Shown: positions 1-12,559, counted from the stretch's first letter. The stretch is DNA of 64,000 nt from Platynereis dumerilii (GCA_026936325.1 JAPTHN010000044.1:496001-560000), one strand, 5' to 3'. Notes: generated from the letters alone by a model not told the origin. Program-made: numbers and translations.

Positions 1-1800
1 AACCATGTGGTTCAGTTTCCACTATCTATACTAACCACAATTAACAGCTTTTCCTGTTATGAACCAGATGCCAAGCTTAATCGTAAAAGCAACAATCGTT
101 ATGACATCCAAAGTTTGAGGTCTCGAGGTGGGCCTTTGCCTGGAGGACGGCAGTGAGTGTCTGTCTCAGAGGGTCAATGTCTCGGTCTTGAAGGATGATG
201 CCTAGAGACTCGGTCTTTGATGTGCTGGCCTGGACTACAATATTGATGCGAAGCAAACTTCATAAACAGCTTATCAAATCATAGCCTGAACAAAAGGACA
301 TATATTTGTTTCATTGCTATCTATTTTTCTTGAAATAATCAATTATCAATCCAGATGACAACCTCTAAATATCAAATTACATTCTGTGAAGTTGCGACTA
401 ATAGGGCCGTTTTCCTCCCTTTTATCTGATCTGGTTTCAAAGAAATGCGTCCTCATGGATCTCAACCCATTGTTTCACTCTATTTCAGATGCTACTCAAT
501 ATGTGACCTTTTCCTCAGGTTTCCTCTTGTTCCCCTCTCTGACTGGAATACATTATTGACTCTCTCTTCTCTTTAAGACTTGAATGAGACAGAACAATAT
601 AGAGAAGAGAGAGTCAATAATGTATTCTCCTGCGACACAATTTAATGATGAGTGTCCTTCTGTTAGTTCTTCTTGACTCAATTGGGAGTGTCAGGAAATT
701 TTCCTTTGACCACGTAATGACCTAAACCAAAGACTTGGGAAGCTCCAAACTTTCACAGCTGGAAATATATCTACTTTTCTATTTTATATGATGTAATTGC
801 CCTCAATTACCACCACAATCCATACAAGAATGCTCTAACAATCAAGCTAATAAGAGATACAGACAAAAAATGGAAGAGTGTAGCATGGAAAATTATTCTC
901 TGCTTGCTTATAGATAGCCAAATTGCTGTGATAAGAATACCACACCCCCATCAAAGAACTGTATGAACTAGGATTTAATCTTCTCACGAGCAGCATGACC
1001 TGACTTTGAATGTGCTTAAAGCGTCATTTTCTCTCCATGACATCTCCCTTTCCATTAATCAAAGAATTCTTGCCACAAATAGCTTGTTTGATGTTCGCAA
1101 TTTGGAGATTTGCTTATTTGCATAGAAACCATACTACCAGGGCATTACTAGCTAATTACAGTACCAAAGCCTAAGAATCCTTAGAATTTTAGTTATCAAT
1201 CTTCACAAGAATAAATATTATCTCACACATTACAACTCTACCAAGGAATGTGATCTGGATAACACACTAGTTACTGCAAATGCAACCCTTCACAAATTAC
1301 TTTTAAGCACTTTTGCCTGAAGGAAAAAATATTTACACATCCTGAAGCTTTAAAGCTTATTCAATAAGCCATTGTAATTTGAATGGAAGAAGGAAGCACG
1401 ACGGTTTAATTATGGATCGTCAAACTCATTTTGACAACTGATCAGGCCAATCTTCAATGAAATGATTTGCTTTTTTTGGTCAGCGTAATTTCCTGGACTG
1501 ACCAAATTGCAAAATACTCATGATGTGATGTGATGCGAATCAAACTGCTCCAAACTGAATTAGCAAAAATTGGATTTGGTTTCAATTGATAAATTCTGTT
1601 AAAAGTGGGAAAGGTTTGGTACACTACATGATCACATAGCTATCAACCACAAACACTTTCAAGTAGGTACAGGTAGGAAGTTATTCAGGAGTAGCAAAAA
1701 GGTGTGAAAGGGTAGGGCGTGGCTGATTCTTACTTCCTCCTGGGGTAGTCGTAGTATTTTGTGTTGTACCGTATATCAAATATATGACAATGGTCTGACA
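1..1800. repeat. Family 1 duplicated unit, modules A-B-C-D-E
   Basis: The segment begins in module A (AACCATGTGGTTCAGTTTCC), then B near 427, C near 504-560, D near 935-1130 and E near 1225. The same order recurs from 21943 to about 25100 and partly from 9241. The first 190 bases are almost identical to 9241-9430, so that pair is young or recently homogenised. No frame stays open across the copies. The unit has no TIRs or poly-A tail, so it reads as duplicated host intergenic DNA or a long degenerate repeat. Confidence 0.75.
546..627. repeat. Perfect 27-bp inverted repeat inside module C
   Basis: Bases 546-572 and 601-627 are exact reverse complements, separated by 28 bases. Paralogous copies of module C at about 9770 and 22490 carry only the left arm, followed by TTTATTGTTCTGTCT. 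The right arm plus part of the spacer is therefore the reverse complement of the local ancestral sequence. This fits a replication template switch. Confidence 0.85.
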
Positions 1801-1810
1801 TTTCTATGGA

Positions 1811-2118
1811 TAACCATGTGGTTCAGTTTCTGCTCACAACAACAAATTCTCCAGCTATGAGACAGTTGTCAGGCCTAATCTTAATAGCAACAATGGTTCA
1901 GGCATCCAGAGTTGGAGGTTTCATGCCTGACTTGTCCTCTACGCTGGCTTCAAGGATGTAATTTCATGGCCCCAGTATTTGTTTTGGAGGGTCAATGCTT
2001 CAGTCTCAAAAGATGATGTGATTGGTGTCTAGAAGTCGGTTCGGAAGTCCTAGCCTCGACCGCAACACTGATGGGATGCAAACATTTACAAACTGGCAGT
2101 CCCATCATTGCCTGAACC
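1811..2118. repeat. Module A, diverged second copy
   Basis: The segment starts with ATAACCATGTGGTTCAGTTTC and keeps the module landmarks: the GCCTAATCTTAATAGCAACAATGG stretch in parts, the CAATATT/GATG stretch and the TCATTGCCTGA end. It is clearly more diverged than the 1/9241 pair. A foreign insertion interrupts it at 2119. Confidence 0.65.
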
Positions 2119-2514
2119 AGATTCAGAATCAAAAAAAATTTATTTACATTAAAGAACAATTGGTAATACAATACCAATGGTACTGATCAATATAGTAATA
2201 TGTATAGGTTATTCACCTAGGGAGAGGCAATATGTGATTTATCCAGCGAGGGCGTTAGCCCGAGCTGTGATAAACACATATTGCCGATCCCCCTGTGAAT
2301 AACCGGCTTATACCATAAGACAAAACTGAAACTTGTCATTTGTTGCTGTGGGTTTTTCACAGCTTCACTTATTATTCTCCCATGGGAGGATAACTGAACA
2401 ACAAAGAATATGGGTTTTATTGCAGTGAAATAATGGCTCATGATTGGCTGACAGAGGTGTCGAATGGTATAATTTGCTTTATATTGGTTGATCCATTTAT
2501 GACACTGCCAGTAT
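2119..2514 (-). mobile_element. Insertion with CTGAACCA target duplication and internal palindrome
   Basis: Other module A copies (for example about 9525) run straight from ATTGCCTGA into the AAATAAATTTCTTTG stretch. Here about 396 bases intervene, bounded by CTGAACCA on the left (2111-2118) and a second CTGAACCA on the right. Read on the minus strand, the end at 2119 is AT-rich and finishes in a GATTCTGAATCTG tail, resembling the 3' tail of some non-LTR retroposons. A large palindrome lies inside. The class is undecided: it could be a short retroposon or a TIR-less DNA element. Confidence 0.5.
2207..2304. repeat. 98-bp imperfect palindrome
   Basis: The arms pair GGTTATTCAC with GTGAATAACC and GGCAATATGTG with CACATATTGCC. 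The centre is GCGAGGGCGTTAGCCCGAGC. Arms are about 47 bases with a few mismatches and almost no loop, so the strand could fold into a long hairpin. Similar centres (GGGC-GCCC with GATAAACACA arms) recur in repeats of many aquatic animals, from memory and unverified. Confidence 0.8.
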
Positions 2515-5500
2515 CGCTGAACCAAAACCTTTTCTTTGTTTCATTTCTATTTAGTTAGGAAAACAAATCTCTAATATGAATCAAGATCACAACCCGTACG
2601 TATCATGATGCATTATCTAAAGTTGAGACTAAAATGGCCAATTTCTTCCCTTTTAACTGATCTGGTTTCAAAGAAATTTGTCCCTACAGATCTCAACCGA
2701 TTGTTGCACTTTGTTTCAGATGCAACTAGTGTTTCCCATCTCGCTAGTGAGTTTCGAGAATGGTCATTGGTCAAGGTCTAATGAATGAGATTCAAGAATT
2801 TCTCGGAAATCTAGAACACCATGCTTCCTTAGCCACAATAATACCAGCATAGATTTAATTGCGCAATGGATCAAGTCTTTTTTTGATTTTATGATATCTT
2901 TTTCTAGTTTTAAGAGTTTTGTTTCTATAAATCACGGCTAAGCATCCAGATAGCATAACATTTTTAAAGATTTCTGCAAGATAAATTTCAGAAATTTATC
3001 TGATATTCAATGTGGATTATCCACAACATATATTAAACTCAACCATGATTTGCAAAACACAAAGGTTATTGATGAATGTAAGATTTCAATGTTGCCTGTT
3101 AAGAACAGAAGAAATCTATAATCTAAATGCAGTTGTACTTCTCAAATAGGTATTAATTGCATGAAAAATAAATTAAAATGTGGTTAATAAATCAGATTTT
3201 CTTCAGATTCAATCATATTTGACTCACAAACAGCAGGAAAAGATTCACAAACAGTCAAAATTGCTTCTTATTATGTGTGTGTTAATCCTTCTTGATTTCC
3301 ATAATTTTTCACTGTTCATCAAAACAAAGAAGCACTACCAAGAACTCTTTTCGAATTAGTTTTCAGCGGTCATGTCTGCTTCTGCAATGCCACTCCTTTG
3401 TAATCTGAAGAGCTACTTAATGTTGCATGAATTTCTGTATTTCTTTTCTTTACAATACTTATGTTAGCTCAGCTGTTCAATTCCTAAGGTTGTCAATTGG
3501 CAATGCTCCAAAATAAAGAGCCATCAGTCCAGAAGTACTGTAATGTTATAAAATATTTTCTCTGACTTGCTTCATATCTGCATAACCTAAACAGCTTATG
3601 AATAATCATTTTCATTATGATCTATTTTTATTTTGCATTTTTGGTGAAGCAGTGCGATTGATATGCAAGATATAAAATAATCAAGGATTACCTTCATTTT
3701 TTGCACACATAGAGTCTCAATTGGCTGATAAAAAAAACCCAAATATTTTCTTATTGATACAAAGTCAATTACGATCTATGATCAAGCAGTTTAATAAATC
3801 ATTTACTTGATTTGAGTGATTTGTTTGAATTATGCTGATTTCATTTTGATTGGATTTAAATCAGTTTTAAATCAATGGATCAACAACTCTGTTAGGCAGT
3901 GCTTTACAATTACGTCATCTGGGCTGCATGTTATGATTAAGGAATATTTTGTACTATTTAACTTTGCTCAAATAGGTGATGCTGATATGTGTGTCATTGC
4001 CATGCCTGACAATGATCATGGTTGGAATGCCTATTTTTGGGCTCAGTTTTTTGAGGCTGGCATTGTCGAAGGGTTTGCTGAAAAGCGCAAACTACTTGCA
4101 CAGCTATTCTGGGATGCAATTTGCAATCTAGTTCAATTCCAAAGTTGCTATACTTGATGTAGTAAATCTTGGGTGGGTGGTAAGCAGCTTTGACCAAGAA
4201 AGCTAAATGTGTTGTGCATTTTCAATTTTCTTCAAGCTTCTGAAGTGAAGGGATCCCACATACTACATGCATTTCAGTCTAAATGTAAGATGTAAAATGC
4301 ATTGTATTTTGTGTACCGGTCAAGTCGAATCTATTGTATGCATTGCATGTATGAAATGTGAAATAGCAAATTTTGATTATATTTATGAATATCAGGTGTG
4401 TGAACAAATTAATTTATTCCAAAGAGCAGTTTAATAACAGGAGATCTTTACTCATAATTATATTTGTCTCTACCGCCATACTTTTGCATTCATTACTTTG
4501 ATGTGCCATTTATAATGGCCTTTGACATTATGGTTTCTTTCTATCCAATATTATTATTGTTGTTTGATTCTGTCTGAACCCTACAGCAAGAAATTACAAA
4601 AATATAATAAACCTTTAAAATGCAATGTGGTGTGTCCATTAATCAGTGCTTTGTTTCTTTTTATCGGAAAAATAATATTCCTGAAGAATGGTTTTTATAA
4701 AAGACAATGTGTGAAAATCTAATATGATGCAAATGCATTACAATCCAAAAGGTGTCATGAAAAGAAGCAAAACAATGTACTGAAGCATTTTTCATCAGCA
4801 CCTTAAGTTTCTTCTGAAGATTTAGAATTCTTTAGATTTGTAATTAATAATTAAGGCTTTCAACCTTTTTTATCCTTTTTTAACGTTTCACCAACAATCT
4901 GATACCTAGATTCAGCGAAATTTCATTTAACATGTTGTTGCAATGTACTTGTGTGTTCAATTGACAAATAAGCGAAAGTTTGACCAAAAGAATTCAATAT
5001 AAAAATGTTTCATTTTGCATACATTCACATTTTGAGTTGTATCCGTTTAAGATCAAGACATCCACCAAGACATCAACCAAACACAAAAGTGGATACCCTG
5101 ACTTTTATAAACAGTGCTGCACTACATGACTTTAATGAACAATATAGCCTAATTATGAACATAAGGGGATACTAGAGATTTAAAAGCAGTGGGTTTTGCC
5201 TCAACCAAATCCAATCTTAACCTTGGTGTAATGTCACCTAATTGGAACTTTGGTTGAGGAGCTTATCGTGCCAGTAATTGGCTTTTGAGATCTTGTCATT
5301 AAGTCAATATGACTTTTCTGACCATAGTACTTTTTTTTAATCGTCCATATCTATAAGAAAAAATGGATCACACAGCCATTTTGCGAGACTGGATACCTGA
5401 TAAGAAACTAGCTGAGATTGTCATTAAGAGACTCAGTGAAGCAAACTTTAATGAAAAGTGGAAGTTCTGCTTCAAGCAATATTAACCCTTGAACAGAAAC

Positions 5501-5700
5501 AACATCAGCAGGATTTCCTCTGATAAAAAAATTGACAGAATCCTGTTGAGGTGTTGTCCTTAAAATTACAAGGATGTCCTTCTAATTCCACACAATACTG
5601 AATCATGGAGGACAGGTTTTCCTCACTGAAAGTTTTCAAACAACATTCAAACTTCTCATGGTTTTTGGATGATACTTTATTTTTAAAAATTTCGCAAAAT
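2515..5700. repeat. Long duplicated segment, left copy
   Basis: This stretch aligns with 13270-14636 and then with 20075-21370, with the same order of landmarks. They include GTCATTGCCATGCCTGACAA at about 3993 and 14486, AACCTTTAAAATGCAA at about 4610 and 20320, and the GGATACCCTGACTTTTAT stretch at about 5091 and 20800. A 113-codon frame at 3816-4157 exists only in this copy; indels break it in the other. I take this as non-coding duplicated DNA. Confidence 0.8.
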
Positions 5701-6759
5701 TTGGTCATGAGTCATGAACTGGTCCACAAAAAGGGTGGAGCCGTTACAAGAATTTTCATATCAAAATGTTTACTTTTTTTATTTTGTTTGAAACTATTTT
5801 TTTTCACATATTTGATACCATGCACTGAAAAGCAAATATTCTCTAGTTTACAGAACTGTTATCAGTTTTGAAAAAATCTTTTCCCATAAAAAAGTTATTC
5901 AGTAGGCGGTAGAAGCTTGTCACTAAGTTTCAGGGGTGGAGCCGGAGTCTGATTGGCGGAGTCGGATTGGCGATATTGTGAAATGAGCCACTCTGCACCA
6001 TCCTGATCATGTTTTAATTGTGCATGACATTTATTTTGGTTCCTGTGCACCATTCAGATATATCTTATTTTGCAAATTTTGTGCACTTAAGATATAAAAC
6101 TAAGCAAATCGCACTTTCAAATTTGGAATTATTCTGGATGGAGCATTTTGCAAAATGTTATATTTGACGAACCTAAACATTTTGATACGCACTTAGGAGC
6201 AAAACCCGAGCTTGTTGTCATTCAGATGAGATGTAAATTGGAGGCCCCTCTGATTCAGAGTCTTTGCTGGGCAAGCAAAAGATCCCTAACATGGGGTAAA
6301 TGTGTAACTTAGTGAATAACCTATACTTATTGACATGTGTGCTTAGAGCAACCTCTCAGGAACATTCTATCTTCATATTTCAATGGACATGAGAGGTACA
6401 AAAAAGTTCGTATCTCGGAAAGTATACCAGATAATGAAGTTCTGTTTGAAGCACAGTGTAGAGCTATGTTTTTGTGATGAAATGTCACAAAAACTAAAAA
6501 ATGGAATTTTTTTGACCCGTAACGCAAAATGAATCAGTTCAAGACGCATGACTAATTCCCTTTATTTTAGCTTATGCAGCTTAATCATCATAGGATTAGG
6601 AATTTATAGTTATGCGTTTTCACTCCTTGCTAAGCCCCAGATGGATTAAACTATACAATCATGTTCTCTCTCCAAAGGTGAATAAGCTATCCCTAAATCT
6701 ATGCCAGGTTGCATTATCTTCTGCGTGATTTTTACTTTTGCAGTTAGCTGAACATAATA
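5700..6759. other. Unassigned stretch without a gene
   Basis: There is no counterpart in the second long copy, which has a different sequence at 21380-21600. It contains a short GGAG/CGGATTGGCG duplication near 5935-5975 and no TIRs I could pair. No coding signal was seen. Confidence 0.5.
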
Positions 6760-6761
6760 TA

Positions 6762-8880
6762 TATGGGCAAGGCTTCGGTGTCATGACATTTTTGGTTACA
6801 TTTATAAGACCTCAAAATTCATTTTTGCAATTTAAAGTAGCAAATATCAATTTTGTTTTTGCATGATGCCAATAATTATAGAATTGGGCATTTTTTCACA
6901 TCGTCACTTTGGCTGAACATGTACTGGAAGAGAAGTAAAATTAAAATTTAGCAAAATTTTGTATGATGTAACGAGGACACAAATTTCTACTTAAAGCCAT
7001 ATTTTTTAGTATAAATACCATTTTAATATTACAAATTAGCGTCTGAATTGATAGGGTAAGGGAGTTTTTACGAAAGCAACATCCAAGTTTGATTAAAATC
7101 GTATTATCCTTCTGTATAAGAAGGTTAGAAGTTGCAAAGCGTAACGAGGACACGAAACCCATTTTATTTTGCTTCTGTGTCTTAATCTAGGACTGAACAT
7201 GACTTGCTACTGCTGTTTTTGATTAAAGTAGCATCTGCAGATATTTTCTATTTTGAAACAGACTTTTTATTGTCACAGCATCATGGTTAATTTTCAATTT
7301 TAAAATTTTTGTGTCTAAGTTACATCATCAGCACAGAAAGTATAACGCAAATTTAGTTTTTTTTAAAGAAACAATCCATCGAAACTGCCTGAATTTTGTC
7401 CAGATAATAAAATACATGTACCGCATTGGGATGAGCTTTGATTTTAAAACATATATCATAATTTAGCTGTGGCAATGATGCTCAAAGAAGAATCTGCAGA
7501 TCATAACCTGGTTTGTGGTGTCTTTGTTACCTCATAAGAAAATTTATAAAAGACATTTCAGCTGTATCTGCCTTCAGGAGCTTTATGAAAAAGCTATGCC
7601 AGGTATCAATCTCATAACTCGTCTCTTAGAAAAATTAACTACTTCCTGGAAGTGTAGTCTTCCCAGGGAAACGGTAACATTTCCTTATGATGTAACCATG
7701 ACACAAAACAGCCAATCATGGAATTGTGTCCACGTTACATAATAAGAAAGAATATCCAGAAATCAAGGAAGTTATTTAACTTATGAATGATAAAACGGAT
7801 ATACACTATACTTGTTTCCATTTCTGTTATGTGCCTCATGCGGAACGACATTGGAACAGACCATAACAGACAAACAGGAATATTAATCTGATGATGTAAC
7901 ATCACACCAAAGTATTGTAACAGACTGAACGTTCAATGCGTTTTTATAATATCCACATTTAACATTTTCCAACAAAAGTAGAGAAATCCGGTAAATTTGT
8001 CCTTTCTTCATTGATTCTTGCACACAATGAACTGTGTCTGATAGTGTGCACTGAGAAAAACCTACTGTAAACCGTCAAGTATGAGAATATCTTATGATGT
8101 AACCAAAGAAAAGAGCCACTTGGGTAGTAACAATTTTGATCCCCTGGCTCTTACTCGTCTAGCCAAATACAGCCATTCTAAATCAAAAGTCAGCAATTAT
8201 GATCAAATGTCACAAAACTTCTTCCAAATTTATTTGTAAAATGTTGGAGAATGAAATAATATCAAAAATTGATATCCGTCTTATGATGTAACATTTTGGC
8301 TTAGTAACAACATCAACTATATGAAAGGGTTATTTTGATTATTGAAGGGAGTATGTCCCATTTTAAGTCACTCCAGTTAATTTCCATGTTAATTGTGCTA
8401 AAACTGAACTTGTTCATGCTTGGATTGTGCCAAGGTATCTGGGAGCAATTGACAGTGACTGATGATGTAACGGAAAAGACACGAAAAGTGGGTAAAAATT
8501 CATTTCGTTCTGATTACCAACATCACCACCAATGGGCTGTGGAAAGTCATTCATTATCATCTAATGATTGTTCAGTAACTAAAACCTGCCAGAACTGCAT
8601 TATAGGGCCTATTTTACAGCTAGCATAAAAATAATAATACCCAAAAGTAGCAGTAGGACACCACGAATGTCCACCTACCTGAACACTTTCACTGCAATTT
8701 TCCCAGTACGCATATATACTATGCACTTAAAAACACAATGAAATTATAAAATGGAGGGAAGACAGTGCATGTTAGTTGACACCATGGAAGTTGTTACATC
8801 AGAAACCCCTTAAAATCAGCAAAAAACATGACGTCTGATGATGTAACCAAAAATGTCATGACACCGAAGCCTTGCCCATA
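6762..8880. mobile_element. 2.1-kb TIR element rich in TGATGTAAC words
   Basis: The left end TATGGGCAAGGCTTCGGTGT and the right end are reverse complements for about 40 bases, reaching through GTCATGACATTTTTGGTTACA. A TA dinucleotide flanks both sides (6760-6761 and 8881-8882), as in Tc1/mariner-type insertion. The inside has no frame above 97 codons, so it is non-autonomous. TGATGTAAC occurs at 6964, 7688, 7892, 8094, 8284, 8463 and 8839, and inverted at 7319. Looser variants also occur, for example near 7140 and 7735. It has no counterpart in the second long copy, which goes from 21380 to module Z within about 220 bases. Confidence 0.85.
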
Positions 8881-8884
8881 TACA

Positions 8885-9238
8885 GTTTTGCGTCTACACC
8901 CTCTAGTTGGCCTATGCATGTAACCTGGGAAATAACACACCACATCAAATTGCTATAAAGCCCAGTATTATTGGCTGCAAGGGATGGTTTGGCAAGGATA
9001 TAAGTCATGTCTTCGCATGACTTCATTGGTAATGCAATGTTTCCATATCCATTGTGCATACGTCACATTTGTTGCAACATGATGATACATGATCTTCGAC
9101 AATTTCAGATAGCCATTCATGAGGTTAGGGCAATCCAATGCATGACAAATACATGGATAGTGGTACACAATGGATATTTGGCCATTATTCTTCCTTGGAG
9201 ATATAGATCAAATATCCAACAACGGCTAAGATTTCTAA
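8885..9238. repeat. Module Z, first copy
   Basis: The segment shares TTGGCCTATGCATGTAAC, CACATCAAATTGCTATAAAG, ACATTTGTTGCAACATGATA and GCCATTCATGAGGTTAGGGC with 21596-21940, and more loosely with 12560-12860. It always sits immediately upstream of module A. Short open frames on both strands are not conserved among the copies. Confidence 0.75.
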
Positions 9239-9240
9239 GG

Positions 9241-9990
9241 ATAACCATGTGGTTCAGTTTCCACTATCTATACTAACCACAATTAACAGCTTTTCCTGTT
9301 ATGAACCAGATGCCAAGCTTAATCGTAAAAGCAACAATCGTTATGACATCCAAAGTTTGAGATCTCGAGGTGGGCCTTTGCCTGGAGGACGGCAGTGAGT
9401 GTCTGTCTCAGAGGGTCAATGTCTCAGTCTGGAACGATGATGCCTCGAGACTCGGTCTTTGATGTGCTAGGCTGGACTATAATATTGACGAGAAGCAAAC
9501 TTCATAAACAGGTAGCCCTATCATTGCCTGATCAAAAATAAATTTCTTTGTTTCATTCCTATCTATTCTAAATATCAGTCCAGATCACAACCTCTAAACA
9601 TCATAATACATTCTGTGAAATTGAGACTGAAAGGGCCATTTTCTTCCCCTTTTATCTGATCTGGTTTCAAAGAAATGTGTCCCCACAGATCTCAACCCAT
9701 TGTTTCACTCCATTTCTGATGCAACTCATTCTGCGACCTTTTCCTCTGGTTTCCTACTCTTCCCGTCCGGAATACATTATTGACCCTCTCTTTTCTTTAT
9801 TGTTCTCTCTGATCTGAGTGGTTTCTCCTGGGAGACAATTTACTGCAAAGAGTCCTTCTCCTGTTAGTTCTTAATGACTCAATTGGGAATATTTGGCAAT
9901 TTTCTTTTGACCGCATAGTGACCGGAGCTAAGACCATGAAAGTTCCTATCTCATGCAGCTAGAAATGTATTTGTGATATATTGGTATATA
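9241..9990. repeat. Modules A-B-C, third copy
   Basis: The first 190 bases match 1-190 nearly perfectly, including CAAGCTTAATCGTAAAAGCA. Module B (CTGATCTGGTTTCAAAGAAA) follows at about 9656 and module C at about 9735. Similarity fades after about 9960. Confidence 0.8.
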
Positions 9991-10406
9991 GCACTCACCT
10001 CCACTACACCACTACACACTATTTCCTCTGACAACGCAACTTGATTAGCAATGGTTGATAAAGATGTTAAAAGATAAGGTCCCATAATTCATCCCTTGGG
10101 GACACCCGTTTTTTAAATTTAATCAATAACTCTTAATATGCATTTAAATGTGCACTTACTCAACTCAACTCTGTTCAGTGGACAGATTAATATTGGTACA
10201 GAGGTAACATTGCATAAATCCTAGAAAGGGCTCTCAAATTTGTTTTAAGTCAGAGGCAGGACCCACAATGGTTTATTATTGTCCAGAGTAAGAGAACTGC
10301 TAACATAGTTAGAATCTTAATTTAGAAATTATGCAAAAGTTCATTTTGATCAAAATGCTTTCCTTGGTTGAAAGTGTTAGTGTTGCTGTGAATAAAATTA
10401 TTGTTG
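9991..10406. other. Unassigned stretch
   Basis: No gene or recognised repeat was found. It includes GGGGACACCCGTTTTTTAAA near 10098 and simple AT-rich DNA. Confidence 0.4.
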
Positions 10407-10408
10407 TA

Positions 10409-11336
10409 CCGTAGAACGGGGTGACTTTGAACAGTTTTCACCTCAATTCCCTTATCTTTGAAAATATATAAGATCTATGTGGTATTTCATGGGATAATAT
10501 GTTCTCCACTGGCATGTAGTTAACCTGTGCATCGGCATTTTGAGATAGACATCATGTATATACCTGTTTCAGTGGATAAATGGGCATTCAAACTCATCCC
10601 GAGATCCGGGGTGACTTTGAACAGGGTGAGTTTCAATGAAAGAAAACCATCAATTCTCAGAAAACAAATGTTTTTCTGTATTTATGAATTTTGCAGGGCT
10701 TCATTGCCTTTCCCTGAAATTTTGTCACTGTTTTTTTAATGTTTTGTGACTTTTTAAATTTTTGATCTACTTCCGTGCCTTTGGAGCTAAATGATTGCCT
10801 AATGTAATGAAATATGCATTCAGATATTGAATTATAGCATTGTATTATGAAATATGATATATCTGTGAATATAGCTTACGGAAAAATGTGATGGTCTCCG
10901 CACTCATCATCACAATGTGATGTTCAAAGTCACCCCCAAGTTTGTTACAATTCAACATCATCCACTTATATTATTTGTTATCGGTCTTTCTGAATAGCCT
11001 CCAACAAGTTTCTTGTGGATTTTGGAAGCATTCGAGTGAGACTGTAATATGGCAAGTTTTTATGAGGCCAGGGTCATTCAGTACTGTTGTGGGCACAAAA
11101 GTTCAGAGGCTATATTATCTTGCAAAAAGAAGTATGCTAAGTTTATTTGTCAAAATCATGAAAAAAAAAATCCAGTCACAATGACTTGATGTAGAAAGAA
11201 ACTAGGCTTTAGAAGAATATAATCAAAAGTCAAATACTTCCAGTATCTCATTTAGCTTTGCATTCATAGAGGATCAATCTTTTTCAGAAAAGTGTTCAAA
11301 GTCACCCTGGCTGTTCAAAGTCACCCCGTTCTACAG
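10409..11336. mobile_element. MITE with GTAGAACGGGGTGACTTTGA ends and TA target
   Basis: The left end CCGTAGAACGGGGTGACTTT and the right end pair over about 26 bases, with TA on each flank (10407-10408 and 11337-11338). The word GGGTGACTTTGAACAG recurs inside near 10610, and its reverse complement near 10922 and 11293, forming subterminal repeats. No transposase was seen. This is a Tc1/mariner-like non-autonomous element of 928 bases. Confidence 0.9.
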
Positions 11337-11639
11337 TACATTGTTTGTATGCTTATTGACATTTTTTACAGAAGCTTTGTTGTAAAGTGCTTCACCGATC
11401 TCAAACAGGTTTAACATTTTACAAAACAGTTTGTGAGCCTTGATCGATTTCATTGTTATTCTAGATAGGCAGATTATTATCATAGTCAAGAAATATGTCA
11501 TCACCAAAGATGATCAGGGCTTTCCCCATGTTTTTTTGTCACAGCAAAATATATCAAAATGAGTGCCATTGCGACAAAGGCATAAATTTAGTCTCCTGAA
11601 AGTACCGTGCTACTGAAACTAATGGTATGATTAGGACAC

Positions 11640-12170
11640 ATCAAAGGCATCATGACTGACAAAGAATATCAATTTTCAAAAGGAAAGTGTTCTTTTCTCT
11701 CTTATAAATATAACCATATTGCTGTAACAAGAATTCCTCACCCCTGCCACAGAACCAATATTTAGAATTCCCAAGAGCAGACTGACCTGGCATCTCACAT
11801 GTTTGAAATGCTATTTTCTCTCCTTGACATTGCTTTCCCATTACTTTCAGAAATCTTGCAACAATTAGCTTGTTTAATGTTAGCAATTTGGAAATTGCTT
11901 CTTTGCATGGAAATAGAGTAGCGCGGGGCATGCAGCCCCCCTTAACTTCGAGGTGCGATTTGACCTCCTTGGGCTTGATCTTTTTGTTCAGTTTCCTGCA
12001 GTTCCCCTGCGGAATCGTTTATGGACTCTCTCTTCTCCTTGCTGTTCTGTCCAATCCAAGTACATTCTCTTGGGATACAATTTACCACAAATGCCCTTCT
12101 ACATAAACCAGGCTGATAGATATTTTGTCAGTATAATTGCCTCTGCTAATAGAGGCTTTTTTTAAATAAG
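11640..12170. repeat. Modules D and C-prime
   Basis: Module D runs about 11690-11920 (CTTGACATTGCTTTCCCATT, GCTTGTTTAATGTTAGCAAT). C-prime follows at about 11960-12110 (GATCTTTTTGTTCAGTTTCC, TTGGGATACAATTTACCACA). Related C-prime copies lie at about 25440 and 31370. The apparent LDLFVQF peptide seen in three copies is not kept in one common open frame. Confidence 0.7.
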
Positions 12171-12289
12171 AAACTTGCTTGGTCATTCTGTCATACACGA
12201 AGTACAGGAATCATTAATAATACTGCTTTGTTTTGATAATGCATAAACACAAAAAAAAACTTTTAACTATACAAAACCTGCAATTCTAA

Positions 12290-12520
12290 GCTTTGCAACT
12301 GTATCCCAACACAGCTGCGACTTCGAGATGTTTCCTGTGATATACTTGACAGGCACACACTAAGAGAGTGTTTATGCATCTATAGATACTGCCTTGAGAG
12401 TAAAACTGTCCCACAGATTTGTTGTATGGCTTCTTGGGACTCAGTAAAGGTCTTTAGAACGTCTCAAGTAAATATGCATAGCTGATTACATAGATCTTTC
12501 ATAAAAAACGTGGAGACTCT
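12290..12520 (+). repeat. Module F, first copy (coding-like segment)
   Basis: The segment contains ACACTAAGAGAGTGTTTATG and AAAACTGTCCCACAGATTTG, shared with 32580, 38970 and 45310. In one plus-strand frame the translation includes LDRHTLRECLC and KTVPQI, as in the 38.9-kb copy. Several differences between these two copies fall at synonymous positions in the first half. Function is unknown. Confidence 0.5.
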
Positions 12521-12559
12521 ATGGTTCTAAAGTAAGCTGAACATAAAGTTCAGTATAAG

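Noticed and set aside
3816-4157. 113-codon plus-strand frame including GDADMCVIAMPDND
   Set aside because: The paralogue at about 14300-14620 has indels that do not keep the frame, and the minus strand is also open in both copies. No domain was recognised.
5930-5975. GGAGCCGGAGTCTGATTGGCGGA segment as a promoter (inverted CCAAT)
   Set aside because: It is a single ATTGGCGG-like pair inside a short local duplication, with no downstream gene.
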